A DNA stretch of 64,000 bases from assembly GCA_035571875.1 (NCBI GenBank), contig DATNBR010000065.1, positions 1 to 64,000 on the forward strand. The letters run 5' to 3'. The DNA is from Parafrigoribacterium_A sp035571875. GTDB lineage: Bacteria > Actinomycetota > Actinomycetes > Actinomycetales > Microbacteriaceae. Below are positions 25,886-34,979 of this stretch, in pieces. Positions within the stretch are counted from its first letter, which is position 1, and every line of letters begins with the position of its first letter. Both the position numbers and the translations under genes were made by a program. The notes under the pieces are model-generated. The model searched no databases, had not been told where the DNA came from, and saw nothing but the letters and a program-made list of their open reading frames with translations.

Positions 25886-26632
25886 ATGGACGAGCTCGAC
25901 ACGGATCTATCGAGGCCAGAGCTATCGAGGCCAGAGCAATCGAGGCCAGAGCGATCCGCCTCGGAACCGCCGCTGACCAAGGGCGGCACGCGGCGACGCA
26001 AGAGCCTCAGCGACAAGCAGATCGCGATTCTCGAGACCATCCAGCGCGCGGTGTCCACTCACGGCTACCCGCCGAGCATGCGTGAGATCGGCGACGCTGT
26101 CGGCCTCTCCTCACTCTCGAGCGTGACGCACCAGCTCAACCAGCTGGAGCTCAGCGGCTATCTGCGTCGCGATCCGAACCGACCCCGAGCGCTTGAAGTC
26201 CTGATCGAGCTCGAGCCCTCTGGCGGCGTTGTCTCCGACAATCCGACTCCCGTCGGCGACGCCGCCATGGTGCCGCTCGTCGGTCGCATCGCTGCAGGCA
26301 TCCCGATCACCGCGGAACAGCAGATCGACGAGGTGTTCCCGATTCCGCGGCAGCTCGTCGGCAAGGGTGACCTCTTCATGCTCAAGGTGGTCGGTGACTC
26401 GATGATCGACGCCGCGATCTGCGACGGTGACTGGATCGTCGTGCGCCAGCAGAAGACGGCGGAGAACGGCGACATCGTGGCGGCCATGCTCGACGACGAA
26501 GCCACGGTCAAGGTCTTCCAGCAGCGGGACGGCCACACCTGGCTACTCCCCCGCAACAGCGCGTTCGCACCGATCCTGGGCGACTACGCCGAGCTTCTCG
26601 GCAAGGTCGTGGCAGTACTGCGCGCGATCTAG
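25886..26632 (+). CDS. lexA: LexA repressor
   Basis: SOS repressor and self-cleaving protease. 248 residues, of which the first about 36 are an acidic/Ser-Arg-Pro extension made of a 15-bp tandem repeat (LSRPE, LSRPE, QSRPE). The winged-helix DNA-binding domain starts at LSDKQIAILETIQ (41) with YPPSMREIGDAVGLSSLSSVTHQL. The cleavage site is Ala137-Gly138 in GRIAAGIPI; the catalytic dyad is Ser172 (VVGDSMID) and Lys209 (ATVKVF). The stop overlaps the convergent gene's stop in CTAG. Confidence 0.96.
   Translation: MDELDTDLSRPELSRPEQSRPERSASEPPLTKGGTRRRKSLSDKQIAILETIQRAVSTHGYPPSMREIGDAVGLSSLSSVTHQLNQLELSGYLRRDPNRPRALEVLIELEPSGGVVSDNPTPVGDAAMVPLVGRIAAGIPITAEQQIDEVFPIPRQLVGKGDLFMLKVVGDSMIDAAICDGDWIVVRQQKTAENGDIVAAMLDDEATVKVFQQRDGHTWLLPRNSAFAPILGDYAELLGKVVAVLRAI
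25907..25951 (+). repeat. 15-bp coding minisatellite in lexA
   Basis: Three in-frame copies of CTATCGAGGCCAGAG, two identical (25907-25921, 25922-25936) and one with a single substitution (25937-25951), followed by a decayed fourth. They encode LSRPE/QSRPE units in front of the DNA-binding domain. Confidence 0.9.
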
Positions 26633-27414
26633 GCGCGTTCTCGAGCATCAGGAAGCCGCCGCCATGGCAGCGCATACCAGAGAAGCGACAGCACTACCGC
26701 GACCAGCCCGGCGCACGCAATAGACAGCGACGCCGCGCGGAACACGACGACGCGATCGAACGGATCGAGTCCGCGCGTGAGACCGTGCACCCAGATCACG
26801 ATCCCCACCACCATGCCGGGCACGATCACTGCGAACCACGAGGCTCGACGCGTCCAGAGCCCGAGCTTCCATGCCGAATGCTCTCCCTGGACCGCGGGCG
26901 TCCTGCGCACCCACAGCACCAGCCACAGGAGCAGGATGACGAGTCCGACGGCCGAACTGCCGTATTGGGCCCAGCGATACATCGTGAACGGCCCGAGTTG
27001 GCGCTGGAAGGCGGGTAGCGCCTGGACAACCCAGCCGTCGGGGTGTGTGAAGGAGTCCCACAGCAGGTGAGTGACCACGCCGACGAGAATGGCGGAGACG
27101 ATCAGTAGGATTCCTGCGATGCCCGCCCTGACTCGAGGCTCCCGCACCGCGGACAATCGCTGTCGAATCCAGCCGGGTGCGAAGTCGCGAAGCGGCGTTT
27201 GAAACACGAAGATCCACAGACCGAAGACCACGAGCCCCATCGGAAGATCCGCAAGCACCGTTCCCAGCCAGGAGTGCGTAAGGTCTCGCGACACCGGAAT
27301 GGGTGCGAAGTAGGGCAGGTCGGGGACCATGCTTCCGATCACAAGCCCGGTCGTCGGCAATGGGGAGCGGAGGAACGGCAAGACTGCGGCGACATGGCTC
27401 GGGGTGAACGGCAT
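26629..27414 (-). CDS. DUF4184-family membrane protein
   Basis: 261 residues. The opening MPFTPSHVAAVLPFLRSPLPTTGLVIGSMVPDLPYF is typical of DUF4184, a family related to membrane-bound metal-dependent hydrolases. Conserved His and Asp residues sit in SHVAA, PDLPYF, THSWLGTVL and HLLWDSFTHPDGW. Five to six hydrophobic helices follow. Substrate unknown. It converges on lexA with a shared CTAG at the two stops. Confidence 0.8.
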   Translation of the reverse strand: MPFTPSHVAAVLPFLRSPLPTTGLVIGSMVPDLPYFAPIPVSRDLTHSWLGTVLADLPMGLVVFGLWIFVFQTPLRDFAPGWIRQRLSAVREPRVRAGIAGILLIVSAILVGVVTHLLWDSFTHPDGWVVQALPAFQRQLGPFTMYRWAQYGSSAVGLVILLLWLVLWVRRTPAVQGEHSAWKLGLWTRRASWFAVIVPGMVVGIVIWVHGLTRGLDPFDRVVVFRAASLSIACAGLVAVVLSLLWYALPWRRLPDARERA

Positions 27415-27473
27415 TGGCCAATTCTGCCGAAGTCGCAGCGAAACTGAGCGCGACTCGCTGCGCGATGCGCCAG

Positions 27474-29051
27474 TTAGGCCTGTGAGGTCACGGGAGCCGC
27501 GAGAGGCGCTACGGCGAAAGCCCGGAGGGCCGGAGCCTGCTCCTCGGTGACGAGGGCGCTGAGCCTCGTGCCCATCTCCTCGTAGCTCGTGCTGAGGATT
27601 GTGCCCCGGTCATGCAGGGAGGAGATCACTTCGCCGCGCTCGTATGGGACGAGCAGGTCCACCCGGACGGATGGCCGCGGCACGATCTCCGCAATCGCCG
27701 CACGTAGTTCCTCAATGCCCTCACCCGTGCGGGCCGAGACGAAGATCGCGTCGGGAGCCAGGGAGCGGAGGAGGAGACGCTGGTCGTCGTCGGCGAGGTC
27801 CGCCTTGTTGAAGGCCACGACTTCGGGAATCTCCCGCGCACCGAGCTCGCCGATGACATCGCGCACCGTGGCGAGCTGGCTGCCCGGGTCCGGGTGCGAG
27901 GCGTCCACCACGTGCAGGATCACGTCGGAGTCCGCCACCTCCTCGAGCGTGGAACGGAACGCCTCAACGAGCTGATGCGGAAGGTTGCGAACGAAACCGA
28001 CGGTGTCGGTGAGCGTGTACAGGCGCCCATCATCCGTCTCGGTTTTGCGTACGGCGGTGTCCAGGGTGGCGAACAACGCGTTCTCGACGAGCGCGCCGGC
28101 GCGCGTCATGCGGTTGAGCAGCGACGACTTGCCGGCGTTGGTGTACCCCGTGATGGCCACGGACGGCACAGCGTTGCGATTGCGGTTCGCACGCTTCGCC
28201 TCGCGCGCTGGCGCGAAGCCGAGGATCTGCTTGCGCAATCGCGCCATGCGAGTGTGGATGCGGCGGCGGTCGAGTTCGATCTTCGTCTCACCGGGTCCGC
28301 GGCTTCCCATTCCGGCACCGGCGCCGCCCACCTGACCACCGGCCTGGCGGGACATCGACTCGCCCCATCCGCGCAGCCTGGGAAGCAGGTACTCGAGTTG
28401 CGCCAGCTCGACCTGCGCCTTGCCCTCGCGGCTCTTGGCGTGCTGGCTGAAGATGTCGAGGATGACGGCGGTGCGGTCGATGACCTTCACCCGCACCACG
28501 TCTTCGAGAGCGCGCCGCTGACTGGGAGCCAGCTCACTGTCGACGATCACGGTGTCTGCGCCGGTGGCCGCGACGACATCGCGCAGCTCCTGAGCCTTAC
28601 CCTTGCCGAAGTAGGTGCTCGGGTCTGGCGTGGCGCGCCGCTGCAGCAACCCGTCAAGTACGACTGCGCCGGCGGTCTCTGCCAGCGCGAAGAGCTCGCG
28701 CATCGAATTCTCGGCCTCTTCGAGCGCGCCCTGAGCGTAGATTCCGATCAGGACCACACGCTCGATTCGAAGCTGGCGGTATTCGACCTCGGTGACGTCT
28801 TCGAGCTCGGTGGTCAGGCCAGCGACTCGTCGCAGCGCCTGCCGGTCTTCCCGGTCAAGCTGTTCGCCGTCGCCGGTGCCGTCACCGGATGCGGTCGCCC
28901 GATCCTGGAGCGCCTGGGCAGATCCAGAGGAAAACAGCGTGTAGCCGCTCGAATGCGCGGACGCATGCGCGAGGACGCGCTCGACGGGGTCGAGCGCGGA
29001 CCGCTCCCGCGCGTTCCCGCTCTCGTGCTCCACAGCTTCACCCTCAGTCAT
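27474..29051 (-). CDS. hflX: GTPase HflX
   Basis: Ribosome-associated GTPase, implicated in rescue of stalled or heat-damaged 50S/70S ribosomes. 525 residues. The N-terminal nucleotide-binding-like domain (RIERVVLIGIYAQGALEEAENSM ... TYFGKGKAQEL) leads to a glycine-rich linker (QVGGAGAGMGSRGPGETKIELDRRRI) and the G domain: P-loop GYTNAGKS (302-309), DTVGFVRNLP (switch II) and FNKADL. The Asp/Gln-rich first 85 residues are lineage-specific. It is last in the miaB-miaA-dapF-hflX neighbourhood. Confidence 0.95.
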   Translation of the reverse strand: MTEGEAVEHESGNARERSALDPVERVLAHASAHSSGYTLFSSGSAQALQDRATASGDGTGDGEQLDREDRQALRRVAGLTTELEDVTEVEYRQLRIERVVLIGIYAQGALEEAENSMRELFALAETAGAVVLDGLLQRRATPDPSTYFGKGKAQELRDVVAATGADTVIVDSELAPSQRRALEDVVRVKVIDRTAVILDIFSQHAKSREGKAQVELAQLEYLLPRLRGWGESMSRQAGGQVGGAGAGMGSRGPGETKIELDRRRIHTRMARLRKQILGFAPAREAKRANRNRNAVPSVAITGYTNAGKSSLLNRMTRAGALVENALFATLDTAVRKTETDDGRLYTLTDTVGFVRNLPHQLVEAFRSTLEEVADSDVILHVVDASHPDPGSQLATVRDVIGELGAREIPEVVAFNKADLADDDQRLLLRSLAPDAIFVSARTGEGIEELRAAIAEIVPRPSVRVDLLVPYERGEVISSLHDRGTILSTSYEEMGTRLSALVTEEQAPALRAFAVAPLAAPVTSQA

Positions 29052-29092
29052 TCCGTTAACCCTAGCTCCTCATATTTCGGTAGGTTCTGTGC

Positions 29093-29701
29093 ATGGCCAG
29101 CGAGCATTACTTCTCCTCGATTCCGGATAGTGAGCTCAAACTTCGACAGATTCACGCCCAGCTGGCCGGTCAGTTCTATGAGCTGACGACGTCGAATGGC
29201 ATCTTCAGCCCCGAACGGATCGACGCGGGAACACAGGTGCTCTTCGCCCACTCCCCCGTCGCTCCGCCGGGAGGAAATCTGCTGGATCTCGGCTGCGGTT
29301 GGGGCCCGATCGCACTGACCCTGGCGCTCCAATCTCCGCACTCGACCGTCTGGGCCGTCGATGTCAATCAGCGAGCCCTCGACCTCGTGCGCCGGAATGC
29401 CGAATCCATCGGCCTCGCGAACATCAACGCGGTGACCCCAGACGATGTTCCCGCGGGGCTGGAATTCACGACCATCCGCTCGAATCCGCCCATCCGCGTG
29501 GGCAAGGACGAACTGCACAACATGTTGCAGTTCTGGCTGCCGCGGCTCGAGCCCGGCTCGGACGCCTGGCTCGTCGTGCAGAAGAATCTGGGCTCCGATT
29601 CGTTGCACCGCTGGCTCGAAGCGATGCTTCCGTCGGAGTTCTCGACGGTGCGGGCCGCGACCAACAAGGGGTATCGAGTCCTTCGGGTGCGCCGCCGCTA
29701 G
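29093..29701 (+). CDS. Class I SAM-dependent methyltransferase (RsmC/small-domain type)
   Basis: 202 residues. Binds SAM through NLLDLGCGWGPIALTLAL (62-79) and VWAVDVNQRALDLVRRNA; the catalytic loop is SNPPIR (128-133), the NPPF/Y-type motif of N-methyltransferases acting on rRNA guanine or adenine. The N-terminal region YFSSIPDSELKLRQIHAQLAGQFYELTTSNGIFSP is typical of the small MTS-domain group. The exact nucleic-acid target is not readable. Converges on dapF with only a few bases between the stops. Confidence 0.85.
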   Translation: MASEHYFSSIPDSELKLRQIHAQLAGQFYELTTSNGIFSPERIDAGTQVLFAHSPVAPPGGNLLDLGCGWGPIALTLALQSPHSTVWAVDVNQRALDLVRRNAESIGLANINAVTPDDVPAGLEFTTIRSNPPIRVGKDELHNMLQFWLPRLEPGSDAWLVVQKNLGSDSLHRWLEAMLPSEFSTVRAATNKGYRVLRVRRR

Positions 29702-29705
29702 TCGT

Positions 29706-30581
29706 CTAGATCTCGACCGCGCCCTTATAGACGAGTTCTGCGGGTCCGCTCAGCGAGACGTGCTCGCCGTCCTCCGCCGCCCACATCCGCACTCCCAGTG
29801 TGCCGCCGGGCACCTCGACCTTCCACTGGTTCGGCGCGCCATCGCCGGCCCAGTAGCGGAACGCGAGTGCTGCGGCCGCGGCGCCCGTGCCACAGGACAG
29901 CGTCTCGCCGCTGCCGCGCTCGTGGACGCGCATCCTGATGTGGCCGACGCCGTCGGTGATCATCGGATCGAGCGGCACGACGAACTCGACGTTCGCCCCG
30001 TCGATCGGTTCGGGTTCAAGGACGGGAATGTACTCCAGGTCTGCCGACTCGAGTTCGGCGACGCTCGAGAGGGCGACGACGACGTGCGGGTTGCCGACAT
30101 TGACTCCGAGGCCGGGGCGTGCGACCTTGAGGTTCTTCGCGCGCACGAGAGGTTCGCCGCCGTCGAGCGACCAGCGACCGAGGTCGACCTGGAGCCCGGC
30201 AAGGTTCTGCTGAACGTCGCGTACGCCGCCGCGCGTGCCAATCGTGAGGGTCTCGCCCTTCGCCAGTGATGCGAGCCCGTTCTCGATCAGAAATTTCACG
30301 TACACGCGGATGCCATTGCCGCACATCTCCGAGGGAGACCCGTCGGCGTTGTGGTAGTCCATGAACCACTCGGCGCCCTCGTCCTCGGCGAGGGCCGCGG
30401 CGCCCTCAGGGAGTCTGCTCGACCGCACCGCGCGGATGACGCCATCGGCGCCGACACCGAAGTGACGATCCGCGAGCACCTGCAGCTGCGCCGTGCTGAG
30501 TTCGATCTCCCCGTCCGGGTCGGCGAACAGCACGAAGTCGTTACCGGTTCCGTGACCCTTGGTGAATTGAAGCTCAGGCAT
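29706..30581 (-). CDS. dapF: Diaminopimelate epimerase
   Basis: Converts LL- to meso-diaminopimelate for lysine and cell-wall cross-links. 291 residues. The two catalytic cysteines are Cys87 in EMCGNGIR and Cys230 in LSCGTGAAAAAL. HGTGNDFVLF at the N-terminus is a family signature. Start overlaps the miaA end by 8 nt. With dapA and dapB in the window, three lysine-pathway genes lie within about 17 kb. Confidence 0.97.
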   Translation of the reverse strand: MPELQFTKGHGTGNDFVLFADPDGEIELSTAQLQVLADRHFGVGADGVIRAVRSSRLPEGAAALAEDEGAEWFMDYHNADGSPSEMCGNGIRVYVKFLIENGLASLAKGETLTIGTRGGVRDVQQNLAGLQVDLGRWSLDGGEPLVRAKNLKVARPGLGVNVGNPHVVVALSSVAELESADLEYIPVLEPEPIDGANVEFVVPLDPMITDGVGHIRMRVHERGSGETLSCGTGAAAAALAFRYWAGDGAPNQWKVEVPGGTLGVRMWAAEDGEHVSLSGPAELVYKGAVEI

Positions 30582-31515
30582 AGTGCAATGTTAGTTGCCG
30601 CGCGGATTCCCGCAGTGCAGGGTCGTCGTACTCGAACCAGCTGATGCGCGAATACCGCCGGAACCAGCTGACCTGCCGACGGGCGTACTTGCGCGTGAGC
30701 ACGGCCGTCTGCTCGATCGCCTGCGGCTCGCTCAGCGCCCCCTCGAGTTGGGCGATCGCCTGGGCGTAGCCGATGGCCCTCGCCGCGGTGACGCCGAATC
30801 CCGCGGGCAGCAGGCCGCGCACCTCGTCTACCAGGCCGGATGACCACATGTGTTCCACGCGTGCGTCGAGCCGCTGCACGAGCTCGGCTCGCGGTGCGCG
30901 GAGGCCGATCACGACGCTCGGGGTCCAGTAGTTCGCCTCGCTCGGCAGTCCCGCACCGAAGGGCTCGCCGGTGAGAGCGATGACCTCGAGGGCTCGCACG
31001 AGTCGCCTGCCGTTGTGGGGTCCGATGGCGGATGCCGCGGCCGGGTCTGCCGCTTTCAGCCGCTGGTACAGGATGCCCGGCCCCGCCTCGGCAAGCTCGG
31101 CCTCGAGGCCTGCGCGCAGCTCCGGATCCGTGCCGGGAAACTGGAAGTCGTACAGCACCGAGGAGACGTAGAGACCGGAACCTCCCACGAGGATGGGGAC
31201 AGCGCCGCGGGACTGGATCTGCTCTATCGCCGTGCGGGCATCCGTCTGGTAGTCGGCGACGCTCGCCTCCTCGCTCGGCGAGAGCACGTCGAGCAGGTGG
31301 TGCGCGATGCCGCGGCGCTCCTCCGGTGCGAGCTTGGCGGTGCCGATGTCCATGCCGCGATAGAGCTGCATCGCATCGGCGTTGACGATCTCGGCAGGCC
31401 TACCCTGAGCGAGGAAGGACTCCGCGAGATCGAGCGAGAGCTCGGACTTGCCGGTGCCTGTCGCGCCGACGATCGCGACGAGCACCGGCCTAGCGCTGTC
31501 CGTCCGCGGGGTCAT
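30574..31515 (-). CDS. miaA: tRNA dimethylallyltransferase
   Basis: Adds the isopentenyl group to A37 of tRNAs reading UNN codons. 313 residues. P-loop GATGTGKS (17-24), then VNADAMQLYRGMDIGTAK, DYQTDARTAIEQI, and NGRRLVRALEVIALTG. Acts just before MiaB; its start lies inside the 3' end of miaB (26-nt overlap). Confidence 0.96.
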   Translation of the reverse strand: MTPRTDSARPVLVAIVGATGTGKSELSLDLAESFLAQGRPAEIVNADAMQLYRGMDIGTAKLAPEERRGIAHHLLDVLSPSEEASVADYQTDARTAIEQIQSRGAVPILVGGSGLYVSSVLYDFQFPGTDPELRAGLEAELAEAGPGILYQRLKAADPAAASAIGPHNGRRLVRALEVIALTGEPFGAGLPSEANYWTPSVVIGLRAPRAELVQRLDARVEHMWSSGLVDEVRGLLPAGFGVTAARAIGYAQAIAQLEGALSEPQAIEQTAVLTRKYARRQVSWFRRYSRISWFEYDDPALRESARQLTLHYA

Positions 31516-33031
31516 AGATCGGTGCCGTGGCGACGCGCAGTGTGGGCAGCCCGAGCGACACCCGACCGCTCGAGCCGCCGCCCGCGGGGTGCGCGGGGGC
31601 CGCGCAGGACGCCGCTTCCGCGCGATCCCAGGCGTCGCCGGCGCTCGTGCGGCGCACCTTCAGCGGGGCGCCCGTGCTCGAATCGGCGATGAGGTGGAAC
31701 GGCTTGGCGTCGGAGATGGTGACGGTGACCATGTCTCCCGGTCGTGGCATCTCGCTGCCCGGCGTGACGTCGAAATGCACGAGCCTGCTGTCGCGGGCGC
31801 GCCCGGAGAGCCGGTGCGTATCGGCGTCCTTCCTGCCCTCGACGGTGACGAGAACCTCGACCTCGCTCCCCACGAGTTTCTGATTCTCTTCCCACGAGAT
31901 GCGGTCCTGCAGGGCGACCAGGCGCTCGTAACGCTCCTGCACGATCGCCTTCGGCACCTGCTCCTCCATGGTTGCGGCGGGCGTGCCCTCACGGATCGAG
32001 TACTGGAAGGTGAAGGCGGATGCGAACCGCGCCTTCTCGACGACGCGCAGGGTCTCCTGGAAGTCCTCTTCGGTCTCGCCCGGGAAGCCGACGATGATGT
32101 CGGTACTGATCGCGGCGTTCGGAATCCTGGCGCGGACGCGGTCGAGGATGCCGAGAAAACGTTCGGATCGATAGCTGCGGCGCATCGCCTTGAGGATGCG
32201 GTCGGAACCGGATTGCAGCGGCATGTGCAGCTGCGGCATCACGGAGGGCGTCTCGGCCATCGCGTCGATGACGTCGTCGGTGAAGGCGGCGGGATGCGGG
32301 CTCGTGAAGCGGATGCGCTCGAGCCCGGCGATCGTACCGGCGGCGCGCAGGAGCTTGCCGAAGGCTTGCCGGTCTCCGAACTCGACGCCGTAGGAGTTCA
32401 CGTTCTGACCGAGCAGGGTGACCTCGACCGCGCCGTCGTCGACGAGCGCCTGGATCTCGGCGAGGATGTCGCCCGGCCTCCGATCCTTCTCCTTGCCACG
32501 CAGCGTCGGGACGATGCAGAAGGTGCAGGTGTTGTTGCAGCCGACCGAGATCGAGACCCAGCCGCTGTAGCTCGATTCGCGTCGAGTCGGCAGCGTCGAG
32601 GGGAACATCTCAAGCGACTCGAGGATCTCCAGCTGCGCCTCGCCGTTGTGGCGGGCACGCTCGAGAAGCGCGGGCAGTGAGCCCATGTTGTGGGTTCCGA
32701 AGACGACATCAACCCAGGGTGCCTTCTCGAGGATGGTGCCCTGATCCTTCTGGGCGAGACATCCGCCGACCGCGATCTGCATGCCCTCGTGGTGCTTCTT
32801 GATGCCGGCGAGCATCCCGAGATTGCCGTACAGCTTGTTGTCGGCGTTTTCGCGCACCGCGCAGGTGTTGAACACGACGACGTCCGCCTGACCGGGCTCG
32901 GCGCGGACGTAGCCGGCGGCCTCGAGCGAGCCCGAGATGCGCTCGGAATCGTGCACGTTCATCTGACAGCCGTAGGTGCGCACTTCATAGCTGCGGGGCC
33001 GCAGGGCGGCGGGAGTTTCGGTCATGGTCAT
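31490..33031 (-). CDS. miaB: tRNA-2-methylthio-N6-dimethylallyladenosine synthase
   Basis: Radical-SAM methylthiotransferase modifying A37 after MiaA. 513 residues. The N-terminal UPF0004 domain has cluster cysteines Cys22, Cys57 and Cys91 (TYGCQMN, FNTCAVRE, VGGCLAQ). The radical-SAM triad is CNNTCTFC at 165-172. A TRAM domain lies around 385-455, then a tail of about 60 residues not part of the core family fold. Overlaps miaA by 26 nt. Confidence 0.96.
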   Translation of the reverse strand: MTMTETPAALRPRSYEVRTYGCQMNVHDSERISGSLEAAGYVRAEPGQADVVVFNTCAVRENADNKLYGNLGMLAGIKKHHEGMQIAVGGCLAQKDQGTILEKAPWVDVVFGTHNMGSLPALLERARHNGEAQLEILESLEMFPSTLPTRRESSYSGWVSISVGCNNTCTFCIVPTLRGKEKDRRPGDILAEIQALVDDGAVEVTLLGQNVNSYGVEFGDRQAFGKLLRAAGTIAGLERIRFTSPHPAAFTDDVIDAMAETPSVMPQLHMPLQSGSDRILKAMRRSYRSERFLGILDRVRARIPNAAISTDIIVGFPGETEEDFQETLRVVEKARFASAFTFQYSIREGTPAATMEEQVPKAIVQERYERLVALQDRISWEENQKLVGSEVEVLVTVEGRKDADTHRLSGRARDSRLVHFDVTPGSEMPRPGDMVTVTISDAKPFHLIADSSTGAPLKVRRTSAGDAWDRAEAASCAAPAHPAGGGSSGRVSLGLPTLRVATAPIYDPADGQR

Positions 33032-33078
33032 GATGCTCGTAAGCCTAACTCGCGAGCCCCACCGCCCCGAAGCGGCGA

Positions 33079-33192
33079 CTATTTCTCGGTGAGCGTGACG
33101 GTGATCTTCCCGCCCTTGAGCGAGGTCGCCGCCGAGGCGCCAACGGCCCAGGTGTCAGCCCGCTCGCTGACTGGAGTCGCTCGCGTCTGGTG
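33079..33192 (-). pseudogene. Possible coding remnant between recX and miaB
   Basis: Directly after the recX stop the same frame stays open for 37 codons and reads ADTWAVGASAATSLKGGKIT then VTLTEK before a TAG. The end is protein-like, but there is no start codon with a ribosome-binding site. It could be a remnant of a longer gene, or recX 3' sequence beyond a premature stop. I do not recognise it; weak call. Confidence 0.3.
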
Positions 33193-33813
33193 TCAGCGGA
33201 AGCGGACGCCGGAGGCACGCCCGCCGTGAGAGCTGAGCGCTTCGTCGACGGCGACGCGCACTATGGAGCCGGCGTAGCCCTTGCGCATGAGGAAGCCGCT
33301 GAGGCGTCGCTTCGCGGTCTCGATATCGAGCGAGTGCAACTGCGGGGCGCGGCGCACGGCCAGCTCGGTGGCGCGGGACTGTTCGTCGTCGTCATCCACT
33401 TGCTCAAGCGCCGTGTCGATCAGGCTCTGATCGATGTGCCTGCGACGCAATTCCGCGGTGAGCGCGGAGCGCCCAAGGCCTTTGCGTTCGTGCTGGGTGC
33501 GCACGAGCGTCTGCGCCAATGCGGCATCGTCGATGAGACCGACCCGTTCGAGCCGGTCGAGCTCAGCCGCCACCACGTCGTCGTCGAGTTCACGGGCGAG
33601 CAGCGTCCTGCCGAGCTCCCAGCGAGACTGACCTCGGCGGGTGAGCGCCTGCATGCTGATCTTCTCCGCGCGCGCCCGCTGCTCGTCGAGCGAACGCTCG
33701 GCTGGGGTATGGGCAGCCGATTCCGGCGATGGCACTGGTTCGGGTTCGCCCGCAGTCGGGGGGAGAACGCCGGGCAGATAACTCACCCTGGCCAGGCCAT
33801 CGCCGGAGGTCAT
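33193..33813 (-). CDS. recX: Regulatory protein RecX
   Basis: Modulates RecA filament extension. 206 residues. The first about 55 residues are a variable Pro/Glu-rich extension; the helical three-repeat core begins near ISMQALTRRGQSRWELGRTLLARE and includes RVGLIDDAALAQTLVRTQHERKGLGRSALTAELRRR and AKRRLSGFLMRKGY. The start overlaps the recA stop (TGATG), the usual coupling that keeps RecX low. Confidence 0.93.
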   Translation of the reverse strand: MTSGDGLARVSYLPGVLPPTAGEPEPVPSPESAAHTPAERSLDEQRARAEKISMQALTRRGQSRWELGRTLLARELDDDVVAAELDRLERVGLIDDAALAQTLVRTQHERKGLGRSALTAELRRRHIDQSLIDTALEQVDDDDEQSRATELAVRRAPQLHSLDIETAKRRLSGFLMRKGYAGSIVRVAVDEALSSHGGRASGVRFR

Positions 33814-34904
33814 CAGACCGCCTTGCGGCTGGCGAGCTTTGCGTTGATCGATTCGACCTTCGCGTCGTCGCCCTCGACAGCCGCAGCCGCGACCACCGCG
33901 TTGGGGTCTGCGATCAGGCCCATCTTCATCTTGATCTTCTGCTCGATCTCCTGCGCGACGGCCGGGTTCTGCAGCAGGAAGTTGCGCGAGTTCTCCTTAC
34001 CCTGACCGAGCTGGTCACCGTCGTAGGTGTACCAGGCGCCGGACTTGCGCACGATCTCGTGCTCGACACCGAAGTCGATGAGGCTGCCCTCGCGAGAGAT
34101 GCCCGTTCCATAGAGAATGTCGAACTCCGCCTGCTTGAAGGGCGGCGCCATCTTGTTCTTGACGACCTTGACCCTCGTGCGGTTACCCACCGCATCCGTG
34201 CCGTCTTTCAGCGTCTCGATGCGCCGGATATCGAGGCGGACGGAGGCGTAGAACTTGAGCGCCTTACCGCCCGCGGTCGTCTCCGGGCTGCCGAAGAAAA
34301 CACCGATCTTCTCGCGCAGCTGGTTGATGAAGATCATGGTGGTGTTGGTCTGGCTGAGACCACCGGTGAGCTTGCGCAGCGCCTGCGACATGAGCCTGGC
34401 CTGAAGGCCGACGTGCGAGTCACCCATCTCGCCCTCGATCTCCGCCCGCGGCACGAGTGCGGCGACGGAGTCGATGACCACCAGGTCGATCGAGCCGGAG
34501 CGAACGAGCATGTCTGCGATCTCGAGTGCCTGCTCCCCCGTGTCTGGCTGGGAGACGAGCAGCGCGTCGATGTCGACGCCGAGCGCCTTGGCGTATTCGG
34601 GGTCAAGAGCGTGCTCCGCGTCGATGAAGGCCGCAATGCCGCCGGCACGCTGAGCGTTGGCGATGGCGTGGAGGGTGAGGGTGGTCTTACCCGAGGACTC
34701 CGGACCGTAGATCTCCACGATGCGACCGCGCGGAAGACCGCCGATGCCGAGCGCGACATCCAGGGCGATGGAGCCGGTGGGAATCACGGCGACGGGGGCA
34801 CGCTCATCGCTGCCGAGGCGCATGACGGAGCCCTTGCCGAACTGGCGATCGATCTGGGCGAGGGCGGTTTCAAGGGACTTTTCGCGATCTGCTACTGATG
34901 GCAT
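33813..34904 (-). CDS. recA: Recombinase RecA
   Basis: Strand-exchange protein and LexA co-protease. 363 residues from ATG 34904, chosen because GGAGGAG lies 6 nt upstream; the longer open frame is leader sequence. Walker A is GPESSGKT (67-74), then DAEHALDP, the conserved VVIDSVAALVPRAEIEGEMGD, loop L2 region TNTTMIFINQLREKIGVFFGSPETTAGG and the C-terminal FLLQNP segment. No intein is present. A LexA-like box lies about 220 bp upstream. Confidence 0.98.
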   Translation of the reverse strand: MPSVADREKSLETALAQIDRQFGKGSVMRLGSDERAPVAVIPTGSIALDVALGIGGLPRGRIVEIYGPESSGKTTLTLHAIANAQRAGGIAAFIDAEHALDPEYAKALGVDIDALLVSQPDTGEQALEIADMLVRSGSIDLVVIDSVAALVPRAEIEGEMGDSHVGLQARLMSQALRKLTGGLSQTNTTMIFINQLREKIGVFFGSPETTAGGKALKFYASVRLDIRRIETLKDGTDAVGNRTRVKVVKNKMAPPFKQAEFDILYGTGISREGSLIDFGVEHEIVRKSGAWYTYDGDQLGQGKENSRNFLLQNPAVAQEIEQKIKMKMGLIADPNAVVAAAAVEGDDAKVESINAKLASRKAV

Positions 34905-34910
34905 TTCTGG

Positions 34911-34917
34911 CTCCTCC
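34911..34917 (-). promoter_or_regulatory. recA ribosome-binding site
   Basis: GGAGGAG on the reverse strand, 6 nt before the ATG at 34904; it decides the start against the 49-codon longer open frame. Confidence 0.85.
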
Positions 34918-34979
34918 GGAGTCGTCGTGGTTGCTGCCCATAGGCTGTCATTCCGCTGGAGGCCGATGAAGCAAGGCCC

